The translations under genes were made by a program, and so were the position numbers. Under the pieces are notes generated by a model. It saw only the letters and a list, made by a program, of their open reading frames with translations, was not told the DNA's origin and did no database searches. Shown here piece by piece: positions 19,377-28,019 of a stretch of 57,935 nucleotides of DNA (position 1 is its first letter; each line of letters begins with the position of its first letter). This DNA is from a bacterium (GTDB taxonomy: Bacteria > Vulcanimicrobiota > Vulcanimicrobiia > Eremiobacterales > Eremiobacteraceae), in contig CADDZI010000007.1 of assembly GCA_902812405.1 (NCBI GenBank), positions 1 to 57,935 of the forward strand, read 5' to 3'.

Positions 19377-20294
19377 ATGACCGCCGCTGCCTCCGTACCG
19401 GGCAAAGAGCTTGAGGACAACCATCGCGCCGCGTTGCGGTCGGCGCTGGGCGATGCGGTACGCTTCAACGAACCCTTGGCGCCCAAGACATCCATGCGAA
19501 TCGGGGGACCTGCCGCCGCCTATGTCTCGGTGAGCACCCCCGCGCTGCTGGCACAGGTCTTGCAGATCTGCGAGAGCGAGGGGCTTGCGTGGACGGTCCT
19601 CGGGCGCGGTAGCAACGTTGTGGTCCGGGATGCGGGCTTTGCCGGTGTCGTCATTCACCTGACCGGCGAGTTTACGAAAATTTCCGTCGAGGGTGAAACC
19701 ATCCGCGCCGGCGGCGCGGTCCCCATCGTTGCCGTATGCCGCGAAGCCGCCCGCGCCGGGCTCGAGGGCGCCGAGGAGCTGGCCGGCATACCGGGGAGCG
19801 TCGGCGGTGCGATTCGCATGAATGCCGGCACCCGGGTCGAGATCGGAGATTTGGTTAGGCGTGTCGGCATTCTGATTCCCGGCCATCCCGGTCTCGACAT
19901 CTTGCCTCAATTTGCGTACCGAACGTCGAGCCTTGATCGGCGCGCCGTCGTCTGCTTCGCCGACCTCGTGCTGCGGCGCGGCGATCGACAGGCGGTCCAG
20001 GCACGAGTGCGGGAGCACCTTGCGCGGCGCAACGCAACGCAACCGCTCTCGCTTCCCAATGCCGGGAGTATTTTCCGCAACCCGCCCGGTGATTTTGCCG
20101 CACGCCTGATCGAGGCGGCGGGATGCAAGGGCATGCGCTGCGGGGGCGCCGAGGTCTCGCCCAAGCACGCCAACTTCATCGTCAACCGCGGCGGGGCAAC
20201 CTGCGCCGACGTGCTGAGCCTCATCGATCGCGTCCGTGACGCCGTGCGGCAGCGGCACGGCGTGGAGCTGGAACTCGAAATTCAGATCCTCTAA
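19377..20294 (+). CDS. murB: UDP-N-acetylenolpyruvoylglucosamine reductase MurB
   Basis: 305-residue cytoplasmic FAD enzyme that reduces the enolpyruvyl group of UDP-GlcNAc-enolpyruvate to UDP-MurNAc with NADPH. Motifs: NTSMRIGG-like KTSMRIGGPAAAYVSV, FAD pyrophosphate region VLGRGSNVVVRDAGFAGVVI, GIPGSVGGAIRMNAG, the proton-donor serine in LPNAGSIFRNP, and SPKHANFIVNRGGAT near the end. In most bacteria murB follows murC in the dcw cluster. Here it lies about 2.3 kb beyond murC, on the opposite strand, with palindromic repeats on both sides, which suggests an inversion. No strong ribosome site was seen; the start follows the family. Confidence 0.95.
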   Translation: MTAAASVPGKELEDNHRAALRSALGDAVRFNEPLAPKTSMRIGGPAAAYVSVSTPALLAQVLQICESEGLAWTVLGRGSNVVVRDAGFAGVVIHLTGEFTKISVEGETIRAGGAVPIVAVCREAARAGLEGAEELAGIPGSVGGAIRMNAGTRVEIGDLVRRVGILIPGHPGLDILPQFAYRTSSLDRRAVVCFADLVLRRGDRQAVQARVREHLARRNATQPLSLPNAGSIFRNPPGDFAARLIEAAGCKGMRCGGAEVSPKHANFIVNRGGATCADVLSLIDRVRDAVRQRHGVELELEIQIL

Positions 20295-20322
20295 AACGCA
20301 AAGGCCCAAGGCGCGACGCTGC

Positions 20323-20493
20323 GTCGGTCGCGCAAGCGCGACCGCTACAGATAAACGCGTTTGATAAGCCCAGGTAGCGGTCGGCCTTGGCCGACCGATG
20401 GAACCTTGCACCTTGGGTGAGAGAACGGAACGTTTGGGAACGAAAACGTGACCAAGAACCACGTTCTTTCGATCACGCAAGCGCGACCGTTAC
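20323..20493. repeat. Palindromic repeats downstream of murB
   Basis: Three copies: 20323-20348 (GGTCGCGCAAGCGCGACC form), 20374-20398 (GGTCGGCCTTGGCCGACC form) and 20470-20493 (decayed: GATCACGCAAGCGCGACCGT). They lie between the converging ends of murB and the unknown exported gene and form the right flank of murB. Confidence 0.85.
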
Positions 20494-20519
20494 GGGCAAA
20501 CGTGTGAAGGTGCCGAATA

Positions 20520-21533
20520 TCAGCGGTGGGGAACGCGCGGCGGCAACACTTTGCCAAACCATACCGGCCGCCCGGGAACGAATGGCTGCGCAAAAGCCTC
20601 CAGGTAGTCCCACTCATAGAGAGGCGTAAAGTCCGGACCATCAACCGGGTAGCAGATTAAAAGCCTGCTGGGACCGGCCGCGATGATTTCGCCCCGCGTG
20701 ATGAGCTGCAAACGGCCACGTGTCAATTCCAAAACTGTCCCGTCGCCCCCCGAGTTGAGCGTGATGAAATCACGACCGTCAAAACTGCTGCACAAGAGGC
20801 TGGGAAAGACCGCCCCCCCGAAGACACCCCGTGTCGCACGCAGGACCTCCGCCTTGCTGACCAGCGGCCGCATGTGGTCCCGTGCGTCCACCGCAAACAA
20901 CGCCCAGGGCGTCGGGTTGTTATCGTCCGGCTCATAACACTTCTCGCCGGTGCTCAATAACGTGCCCTGCAGCGTCCCAACCAACGGCCGATACGGCACT
21001 TGGGTCACCCCGCTTGGCCGCACCACAAACAAGTACTGGTCACTCCCATGGTCGATACCCGACACAACTGGGACGATGGGTGTGCTGGCCTCTGTGAAAT
21101 CCAAGCCGGCATAACCCAGCTCAGGAGCGAACCGCGGCGGGGGAAGGGGAATTAGCGTGATGTGTCCGGCCCACAATAAGCCCAAAAGCCAACGCTCGTT
21201 AACACTGTCGTGGCTGCCCTGGTTGATTACCACATACAAGCGTCCGTCACTGGTCACATAGCCGCCAAGAATTGCCACCTTCAACCGGTAATAGACGACC
21301 CGTGTGCCTGGACCAAACGACACCTGGTTGAAAGGCGGGGCCTCGGCTTCCAGCAGCCGCTCCCCTCTCTGGCTCGCCCGCTCCATAGCATCCAGTCGAT
21401 TGGCCGGAGGTGGCAGCGGAGGATTCGACAACTCGGCTGAGCGCACGGCGGGATGACGGTGCACCAAGATAATCACCAGCACCGCGACAAGCGCCACCAC
21501 CACACCCACACCGGCTCGCCATCGTGCGTGCAT
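20520..21533 (-). CDS. Unknown exported or membrane-anchored protein
   Basis: About 337 residues. A single N-terminal hydrophobic helix (GVGVVVALVAVLVIILVH) follows MHARWRA, giving a signal anchor or signal peptide; a proline-rich linker (NPPLPPPANR) and a beta-rich domain with no motif I recognise follow (VVYYRLKVAILGGYVTSDGR, GTLLSTGEKCYEPDDNN, LITRGEIIAAGPSRLLICYP). The start is taken at ATG 21533, just after the stop of the upstream gene; an ATG five codons earlier is possible. It probably forms a two-gene unit with the frameshifted gene upstream. Base composition looks less GC-rich than the mur genes on either side, hinting at separate origin. Confidence 0.6.
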   Translation of the reverse strand: MHARWRAGVGVVVALVAVLVIILVHRHPAVRSAELSNPPLPPPANRLDAMERASQRGERLLEAEAPPFNQVSFGPGTRVVYYRLKVAILGGYVTSDGRLYVVINQGSHDSVNERWLLGLLWAGHITLIPLPPPRFAPELGYAGLDFTEASTPIVPVVSGIDHGSDQYLFVVRPSGVTQVPYRPLVGTLQGTLLSTGEKCYEPDDNNPTPWALFAVDARDHMRPLVSKAEVLRATRGVFGGAVFPSLLCSSFDGRDFITLNSGGDGTVLELTRGRLQLITRGEIIAAGPSRLLICYPVDGPDFTPLYEWDYLEAFAQPFVPGRPVWFGKVLPPRVPHR

Positions 21534-21548
21534 CAGCCGACCCTCCAC

Positions 21549-22449
21549 CTAAAACGGCGGAACCAGGTACCAAAAACGCACCGGATCTCCGTTGGCCGCG
21601 GATTGAACCCAAATGATCTTGCGCTGCGCGTTGGCCGTGTCAAAGCCCAGCGCAATCGAGGCCCCCACGGGCCTGGGCACCGTGGAAGGCTGTGGCGATG
21701 CAGCTCCCGGGTATGTCGTCGGCACAACGTACACGCCCGGAGAGACCGTCGCCAACGTGTGGGGATCTTGCATGTTGGCCACATACACCGCCGTGGCAAA
21801 ACCGAAATGGGGATCGTTGCCGCGCGGGTCCAAAAACCAGTATTCCCCAACCGGGTACGGCTTTCCGTCAATCTCAATCGGCACACCGAAATTTGCAGTT
21901 AGTGTGGTGGAGATGCCCTTGATAGCGTCTCTGCCTGGCAGCGGCGTTTGGCAGATGTCGACGCTATTGGGATAGGGTGTGGCTGTCGGCGAGGGTTCGA
22001 TGCGCCCGATGTCCCAGAAGGATTCTCCTCCGCCGTTGACTGATCGGCGGCCCGAGCACTCCCTCTTCAATGCGCACGGCCGAGCTGCCGTTCGCCCAGG
22101 TCTTGTCGCTCCATGTCTCCGGGTCGTCTGCGAAGATCTCCGGAGCGTCCGTCGCATCGTTGGTGCAGGGCGGATACGTGGCACCCGGCCACTCGCCGTC
22201 GGCCCACAGCGGGTAGGTAGGTTGCTGTCCACTGGGAATCGGCGCTGGAACCCCGGGAATCGGGTCAAAGGCAATACCCCCAAACGAATAGGGGGCCTGG
22301 TAGAAGGGTCCCGCAGGCCTATGGGCATTTCGCGCGTAGGCATGCATCGACAAGCCGTGGGGGTAGAGAGGTCCGTTGGGATGCCCCGGACTTGCGGCGA
22401 TAGACGCCAAGACGAAGAGTGCGACGATCGCAAAGCCGTTTGTTCGCAT
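21549..22449 (-). pseudogene. Frameshifted unknown exported protein
   Basis: Two frames form one plausible protein. The 5' part starts at ATG 22447-22449 with a signal peptide (MRTNGFAIVALFVLASIAAS) and continues through NDATDAPEIFADDPETW to EGVLGPPISQ. Near 22040 the coding signal switches frame by one base (consistent with one inserted base) to GGGESFWDIGRIEPSPTATP and runs to VRFWYLVPPF at the stop. Outside these stretches each frame gives arginine-rich shadow sequence. No family recognised; tryptophan/proline-rich and probably secreted. It could be a decayed gene or a sequencing error; a frameshift needed for expression is less likely, as no slippery run is evident. Confidence 0.6.
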
Positions 22450-22560
22450 GGAGCCTTCGCTGCCGGAGCGCATTGCCGGTAGTGGCTTTCAGTATACCCC
22501 CTCCCGATAAAAGTCAAGTTAAGGAAGCTTTCCGCGAGGAGTCGCAGGGCGGAACGTTCT

Positions 22561-22586
22561 CTCGGTCGCGCAAGCGCGGCTGCTAC
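22561..22586. repeat. Palindromic repeat overlapping the murC stop codon
   Basis: One copy (GGTCGCGCAAGCGCGGC, one arm mismatch) preceded by the conserved flank GGAACGTTCTCT at 22551-22562. Read on the minus strand, its GTAGC terminus provides the TAG stop of murC at 22583-22585. Confidence 0.85.
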
Positions 22587-24001
22587 GGGGTGAACGATTC
22601 CGTGGGGCGCGAAAACTCGGCCGCCAACTCGTGAGCGACCCCGCCGATATCTCCCGCACCCAACGTCAACACGAGGTCCCCGGGCTTGATCGTGCGCTGC
22701 AGGTAGGCCAAGACGTCCGCCGGCTTGGGCAGGTGCATGGCCTCCTTGTCGGCGTCGAGGTCCCGAATGAAATCCACGATTGACTCAGCGCGCACGCCGG
22801 GCAGGGGCAATTCACCGGCCGGGTAGATGTCGGTGACGAGCACGACGTCGGCGCGCACCAAAGCGCGTGCGAAGTCGCGCGCCAGGTAGGCCGTGCGGCT
22901 GTAGCGGTGCGGCTGAAAGGCCACGACGATGCGCCCCGGCCAGTACGCACGCGCCGCGCCGATCGTCTCCTGCACGGCGGTCGGGTGGTGCGCATAGTCG
23001 TCGACAACCATCAGCGACGAGCTCTCGTAGAGAACCTGGAAGCGCCGCGCCACGCCCCGGAAGCGCGCCAGCGCGCGGGCGATGACCTCGAACGGCACAC
23101 CGAAGCGCAACCCCACCGCCGTCGCACACAGCGCGTTGGAGACGTTGATCAACCCCGGCACGCGCAGGACGATCTCGCCCAGCGTCTGGCCCCCGGCCAC
23201 GACCCGGAAGGACGAACCGAAATCCGCCAGCTCGGCCTGCACGCCACGCACGCCGGCCGTTGCGTCAAAGCCGGCCGTCACAATCTCGGGATCGCCGAGC
23301 AGGCTCGGCGTCTGGCGCAGCCGGCGGATGAGCTCGTTGACCGCCGGGCAATCCGCCGAGGCCACAATGGTCCCGCCGGCGGGCACCCGCGCGACGAACG
23401 CACCGAAGGTTTCGATGAGGTGCTCGAGGTCACGATAGTACCCCAAGTGGTCGTTCTCGATGTTCGTGACGACCGCACAGGCCGGACGCAATCGCAGAAA
23501 CGAGGCATCGCTCTCGTCCGCCTCGGCGACGACAACGTCACCCGAACCCAGACGCGCGTTGGCGCCCAGGTCGTTGACCTCGCCGCCGATGAGAACCGTG
23601 GGTGCCATCCCCGCCGCATCCAGCACCGCGGCGATCATCGAGGTCGTCGTCGTCTTGCCGTGAGTGCCGGACACCGCGATGCCGCGTTTGCCGGCCATAA
23701 TCTCGGCCAGCATTTCGGCGCGCTGCAGGACCGGAATCCCGGCCTTGCGCGCCGCGATGACTTCCGGATTATCCGGCGGAATGGCCGATGAGATGACGAC
23801 GACGTCCGCCCCGGCAACATTCTCCGAGGCATGACCGAGCGTGACACGCGCGCCCAAGCCCCGCAGCTTCTCCAGCATGCCGTTCATCTTCAAGTCCGAC
23901 CCGGAGACGCTGACGCCCAGCGCCAACAGCACGCGCGCGATCGCGCTCATGCCGATTCCGCCGATGCCGACAAAATGCACGTGGCGATGATGGGTGTTCA
24001 T
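22583..24001 (-). CDS. murC: UDP-N-acetylmuramate--L-alanine ligase MurC
   Basis: 472-residue cytoplasmic ATP-dependent ligase that adds L-alanine to UDP-MurNAc, the first step of stem-peptide assembly. The N-terminal Rossmann motif is HFVGIGGIGMSAIARVL, the ATP P-loop GTHGKTTTTSMIA, followed by EADESDASFLRLRPACAVVT and NIENDHLGYY; the C-terminal ligase domain contains DDYAHHPTAVQETIGAAR and FQPHRYSRT. It is the last gene of the dcw run, separated from murG by about 225 bases of low-information sequence. Its stop codon lies in a palindromic repeat, so the final residues (around ESFTP) may differ from the ancestral end. Confidence 0.97.
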   Translation of the reverse strand: MNTHHRHVHFVGIGGIGMSAIARVLLALGVSVSGSDLKMNGMLEKLRGLGARVTLGHASENVAGADVVVISSAIPPDNPEVIAARKAGIPVLQRAEMLAEIMAGKRGIAVSGTHGKTTTTSMIAAVLDAAGMAPTVLIGGEVNDLGANARLGSGDVVVAEADESDASFLRLRPACAVVTNIENDHLGYYRDLEHLIETFGAFVARVPAGGTIVASADCPAVNELIRRLRQTPSLLGDPEIVTAGFDATAGVRGVQAELADFGSSFRVVAGGQTLGEIVLRVPGLINVSNALCATAVGLRFGVPFEVIARALARFRGVARRFQVLYESSSLMVVDDYAHHPTAVQETIGAARAYWPGRIVVAFQPHRYSRTAYLARDFARALVRADVVLVTDIYPAGELPLPGVRAESIVDFIRDLDADKEAMHLPKPADVLAYLQRTIKPGDLVLTLGAGDIGGVAHELAAEFSRPTESFTP

Positions 24002-24225
24002 CTCACCCGGCAGCGTTTGGCGCTCGCCGGTACGAGCGCCTTCCGGACGCCGCTCACGCCTTGCGACGCACGTTCACCGAACACACACGCACCCGCAGCC
24101 CTGCGCGCGTCGCCCCATGTGTCGCCCCCATACAACACCCACGCAGGCCGCCCCAATCACTGCGCCCCGCATCGCCCAACGCATCGCCCGCGCATCAGCC
24201 ACACCTCAGCCCCGCGCCCGCCCAC

Positions 24226-25413
24226 TCAGACGGTCGCCGCGCCCGTCGGCGCCGTTTCGAGCAGACGGGCCAGCATACGGCGTGCAGCGTCGGGTTGAGC
24301 CAGCGCCGCAAGCCGGCTACGCAGTGCATCGCGCTTCTCGGGCCGCGCGAGATCCATGAGCTGCCAGTAGAGGGCATCCGCGCTTAAAGCCGCATCCGCA
24401 ATGCTGACGGCGGCGCCATGCCGGGACAGGTACTCGGCGTTTGCCGCCTGGTGGCCGTCCGCGGCATGCGGGTACGGCACGAGCAGCGCCGGCAGTGCCG
24501 CCGCACAGAGCTCGGCGACCGTTGAGGCGCCCGCCCGGCATACCGCAACGTCCGCCGCCCAGTACGCCAAGGGCATCGAGTCAAGGTACGGCACCGCTAG
24601 GTAACGGTTGGCGTTGGGCTCTGCCTTGCGCTCGGCGGCCATCCACTCGTAGTCGCGCTGCCCGGTCACGTGCAACACTTGCCAGTCCGACGGCAATCGC
24701 CGGCGCGCCACCATACCGCTGACGGCCAGGTTGATGCTGCGCGCCCCTTGACTGCCGCCGAAGGCCAAAACGGTGAAGGATGAAGCGTCCAAACCCAGAC
24801 TGCGGCGCGCCTGATCGCGCGGTATCGGCGTTTGCAGCCCGGTGCGCACCGGAATGCCAGTCGGCACGAACTTGGATCCGAAGAACGCCGCCGTCGCCGA
24901 ATCCGGATAGGCACCCCACACTTCATCCGCAAAGCGCGCCAGGCGGCGGTTGGCCGCCCCCGGCACGACGTTGGGCTCGATGAGGGCAATGCGCAGCCCG
25001 CGCAGCGATCGGCTCGCGCGCAGCAGTGCGCCGGCGAGCACCGCAGGAACGCATGCAAAGCCCCCGCTGCCGACGATGACGTCGGGCCGGAAATGCGAGA
25101 CGACGGGCAAGGCCTGAACGACCCCGGCGGCGTTGGCGGCCAGACCGACCGCCCGTTGCAGACCGACGCTCCCGGCAAGAGGCTGTGACCTGACGGTCGT
25201 GTAGGGCACGCCGTCGCGCGTCAAGAGCTGCTCGTCGAGGTGGCCCTCCGATCCGACGACGAGCACCGCGTGGTGCCCGCCCGCTCCCGCCACCTCGCCG
25301 GCCGGCGGTGTGCAGACGCCCTCGTCCTTGCTGCCGCGCAGCAGGGCCTGCGCCAGCACGAGGACCGGATAGAGGTGACCGCCGGTCCCGCCGCCGGCAA
25401 ACAGCACGCGCAT
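24226..25413 (-). CDS. murG: UDP-GlcNAc:lipid I N-acetylglucosaminyltransferase MurG
   Basis: 395-residue membrane-associated GT28 glycosyltransferase making lipid II from lipid I. Motifs: the N-terminal glycine-rich loop FAGGGTGGHLYP, GSGGFACVPAVLAG, LAFGGSQGARSINLAV, and the donor-binding CRAGASTVAELCAAALPALL with YPHAADGHQAANAEYL. An unusual insert of about 15 residues (KDEGVCTPPAGEVAGAGG) follows the first helix, between ALLRG and AVLVVGSEGHL, compared with typical MurG. The start is supported by family alignment and by position downstream of ftsW. Confidence 0.96.
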   Translation of the reverse strand: MRVLFAGGGTGGHLYPVLVLAQALLRGSKDEGVCTPPAGEVAGAGGHHAVLVVGSEGHLDEQLLTRDGVPYTTVRSQPLAGSVGLQRAVGLAANAAGVVQALPVVSHFRPDVIVGSGGFACVPAVLAGALLRASRSLRGLRIALIEPNVVPGAANRRLARFADEVWGAYPDSATAAFFGSKFVPTGIPVRTGLQTPIPRDQARRSLGLDASSFTVLAFGGSQGARSINLAVSGMVARRRLPSDWQVLHVTGQRDYEWMAAERKAEPNANRYLAVPYLDSMPLAYWAADVAVCRAGASTVAELCAAALPALLVPYPHAADGHQAANAEYLSRHGAAVSIADAALSADALYWQLMDLARPEKRDALRSRLAALAQPDAARRMLARLLETAPTGAATV

Positions 25414-25497
25414 CCTTCAGCCACTCCGGAGGGTGTTGCGCATTGGAATCCTTCGCACGGCGAACCGGCGAGCAAAGGCAAACATCACGCCCAAGTT

Positions 25498-26634
25498 TTA
25501 GGCAGCCCGAGGCGGTACACAGGCCAGATCCGTGACGGGCCGGCGCGGTCCCCGCGACACACCGGCGATGAGGCCGGCCGAAAAGAGCGTCATGACAAGC
25601 GACGTGCCGCCATAACTGATAAACGGCAGCGGCACACCGGTAATCGGCCAGGACCCACTCACGACGGCCACGTTCATCAGCGCCTGGAGAGTGATGCCTA
25701 CCGTCAATCCAAACGCCAGGTGGAACCCAAACCGGTCCTCGGCGCGCAACGCAATGCGGATGCCGCGGTAGGCAAAGACGACAAAAAGCGTGAGGACGGC
25801 GAGGGCGCCGATGAAGCCCAACTCCTCGCCGATGATTGCAAAGATAAAATCCGTGTGCTGCGCCGGCAAGTACCCGAATTTTTGCCGGCTCTCACCCAAG
25901 CCCAAACCCAGCCAGCGGCCCGACCCCAGCGCGTAGAGAGACTGAATGATGTGGTAGCCCGTCCCCTGCGGGTCCTTCCACGGGTCGAGGAACGCCAAAA
26001 AGCGCGCGCGCCGGTAGGGGCTGGCGTAGATGAACTCCAGCATGGCGGGCACGGCCACCGCAGCTTCCAGCGCCAGATGTGACGGGCGCGCTCCGGCGGC
26101 AAACAACATGACGAAGGCCGTCACCAGGTACAGCGACGCCGTTCCCAGGTCGGGTTCGCGCATGACGAGAGCAAAGCACAGACCGACGCAGAGAAGCGCC
26201 GGAAAGCCAGCCCGCGCGAACGAACGCGCCCCCTCGCGACGCAGCGAGAACAGGTGGGCCAGCATCACCACGAGCGCCAGTTTTGCGACCTCCGACGGCT
26301 CGAAGGTGAAAATGCCGAGCGCAAGCCAGCGCCGCGCACCACCCTCGATGAAACCAACAGGCGACACGAGGACGGCGCCCAGCAGAACAACCGCCGCCCC
26401 GAAGATCCAGGGTGCCAGCAACCGCAGACGCCGATAGTCCAGCCGTGCACCGGCGTAGAACGCGCACGCACCGACGCCAGCCCACAACAGCTCGCGCTTG
26501 AGGTAGTACGCGGCGTCGTGGAACTGGACGTAGGCCACGGCCGAGGAGGCTGAAAAGACCATGACGATGCCGATGCCGGTCAGCACGAGCGTCACGATCA
26601 GAAAACCCGCGTCGAGAGGCCGCTGTGCGCTCAC
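25498..26634 (-). CDS. ftsW: SEDS-family peptidoglycan polymerase FtsW
   Basis: 378-residue inner-membrane glycosyltransferase with about ten helices that polymerises lipid II at the septum together with the cognate transpeptidase. Characteristic: GIVMVFSASSA in helix one, WLALGIFTFEPSEVAKLALV, MREPDLGTASL, the extracellular loop FLDPWKDPQGTGYHIIQSLY, LGLGESRQKFGYLPAQHTDF, and PFISYGGTSLVMTLFSAGLI. The position between murD and murG in the dcw cluster supports FtsW rather than RodA. Its start codon overlaps the murD stop by four bases, so translational coupling is likely. Confidence 0.95.
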   Translation of the reverse strand: MSAQRPLDAGFLIVTLVLTGIGIVMVFSASSAVAYVQFHDAAYYLKRELLWAGVGACAFYAGARLDYRRLRLLAPWIFGAAVVLLGAVLVSPVGFIEGGARRWLALGIFTFEPSEVAKLALVVMLAHLFSLRREGARSFARAGFPALLCVGLCFALVMREPDLGTASLYLVTAFVMLFAAGARPSHLALEAAVAVPAMLEFIYASPYRRARFLAFLDPWKDPQGTGYHIIQSLYALGSGRWLGLGLGESRQKFGYLPAQHTDFIFAIIGEELGFIGALAVLTLFVVFAYRGIRIALRAEDRFGFHLAFGLTVGITLQALMNVAVVSGSWPITGVPLPFISYGGTSLVMTLFSAGLIAGVSRGPRRPVTDLACVPPRAA

Positions 26635-28019
26635 GACGCCGCCACGTTGCGCCCGCCGGCGCCGGTCGAACGGGCCAAGACGGCAAAGCGCTCACCGCGT
26701 TGCTCGGCGCTTTCGAACATGTCGAAGGACGCGCAGCCGGGCGAGAGCAAGACCGCGTCGCCTGCCACGGCGGCCGCGGCCGCAGCCGAGACCGCTTCCT
26801 CCAAATCCCTTGCGTACTGCACGGGGGGGCCGTCAATATGCAACCCGATGTCGCGCGCGGCCTCGCCGATGAGAATGACGCGCTTGGCCCGCCGCGCTGC
26901 GGCATGACCAAGCGGACGAAAGTCGGTCTTCTTACTGCGGCCGCCGGCGATCAAGATCACGGGCCCGTCGACCGCCTCGAGCGCAGCGACCGTCGCCGCG
27001 GGGTTGGTGGCCTTGCTGTCATCGATCCAGGTCACGCCGTCGGCGACGTGCACCGTGGCCAGACGGTGCGGCAGCGGCGCAAACGTCGTGAGGCCGCGGC
27101 GCACCGCCTCCAGCGGCGCACCGGCGTGCAGGGCGGCCAGCGCCGCCGCCATCGCGTTGGCAACGTTGTGCGTGCCGCGCAGACGCAGATCGGAAACTGA
27201 GACCAGTGGAACTTCGCGGCGACGGTCGCGCACGACGAGGATGTCGCCCAGGCGCACGAGGCGCAGTCCCCGGTCTGAGGCGTTCGTGCCGAACCACGCC
27301 GCAGGGCACGGCACGCGCCGCGTTTTTCCCGTACGCAGGAGAGCGCAGTACGCATCATCGGCGTTACCGATGAAGACGTCACCCCGGGATTGATTGGCGA
27401 AAATCCGGTACTTGGCCTCGGCGTACTCCTCCATCGAGGGGTAGCGGTCCAGGTGATCTTCCGTGATGTTGAGCAAGACGCTGATGCGGGGTGCAAACGT
27501 GCGGATACTCTCCAGCTGGAAGCTCGAAACTTCGGCGACGATCCAGGCACCGTGGGGCGCTGCTGCGGCCTCGATGACCAGCGGGTTGCCGATGTTCCCG
27601 CCGACCCGGTTCGTGAGGCCGGCTTCGGTCAAGAGATGACCGATGAGGGCGGTGGTCGTCGACTTGCCCTTGCTCCCGGTGACGGCGATGAGCGGACCCC
27701 GGGCGATGGTGTACGCCAGTTCGATCTCCGAGATGACAGCAACGCCCGCGGCCTGAACCGCGCGAACCGCCGGATGGGTAAGCGGCACACCGGGTGAGAC
27801 GACGGCTCCCGTCGCGGCGCGTACCGCACTCGGCAATTCCTGGGGACCCACGAGCGGCACACCAAGTGCGGCCAACTCCTCTCGTTGCATGCCCAGGCGT
27901 TCGGAAGGCGCGTCGTCGTAGGCGACGACGCCAACGCCGCGCTCCCGCAGCACCTTGGCGGTCGCCATGCCGCTGCGTCCCACGCCGATGATGATGACCG
28001 AATCGTGCGCGCCGTACAT
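26631..28019 (-). CDS. murD: UDP-N-acetylmuramoylalanine--D-glutamate ligase MurD
   Basis: 462-residue cytoplasmic ligase adding D-glutamate to UDP-MurNAc-L-Ala. It shows the N-terminal nucleotide-binding start (IIGVGRSGMATAKVLRERGV), the ATP loop GSKGKSTTTALIGHLL, LNITEDHLDRYPSMEEYAEA, the hinge RGTHNVANAMAAALA, and the C-terminal WIDDSKATNPAATVAALEAV with LLSPGCASFDMF. Its start immediately follows the stop of the elongated mraY frame (one base apart); that close coupling depends on the repeat-encoded tail of mraY. Confidence 0.96.
   Translation of the reverse strand: MYGAHDSVIIIGVGRSGMATAKVLRERGVGVVAYDDAPSERLGMQREELAALGVPLVGPQELPSAVRAATGAVVSPGVPLTHPAVRAVQAAGVAVISEIELAYTIARGPLIAVTGSKGKSTTTALIGHLLTEAGLTNRVGGNIGNPLVIEAAAAPHGAWIVAEVSSFQLESIRTFAPRISVLLNITEDHLDRYPSMEEYAEAKYRIFANQSRGDVFIGNADDAYCALLRTGKTRRVPCPAAWFGTNASDRGLRLVRLGDILVVRDRRREVPLVSVSDLRLRGTHNVANAMAAALAALHAGAPLEAVRRGLTTFAPLPHRLATVHVADGVTWIDDSKATNPAATVAALEAVDGPVILIAGGRSKKTDFRPLGHAAARRAKRVILIGEAARDIGLHIDGPPVQYARDLEEAVSAAAAAAVAGDAVLLSPGCASFDMFESAEQRGERFAVLARSTGAGGRNVAAS

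Noticed and set aside
24002-24225. Small gene between murC and murG
   Set aside because: Open frames here are His/Pro/Arg-rich low-complexity sequence without start signals; treated as non-coding spacer.
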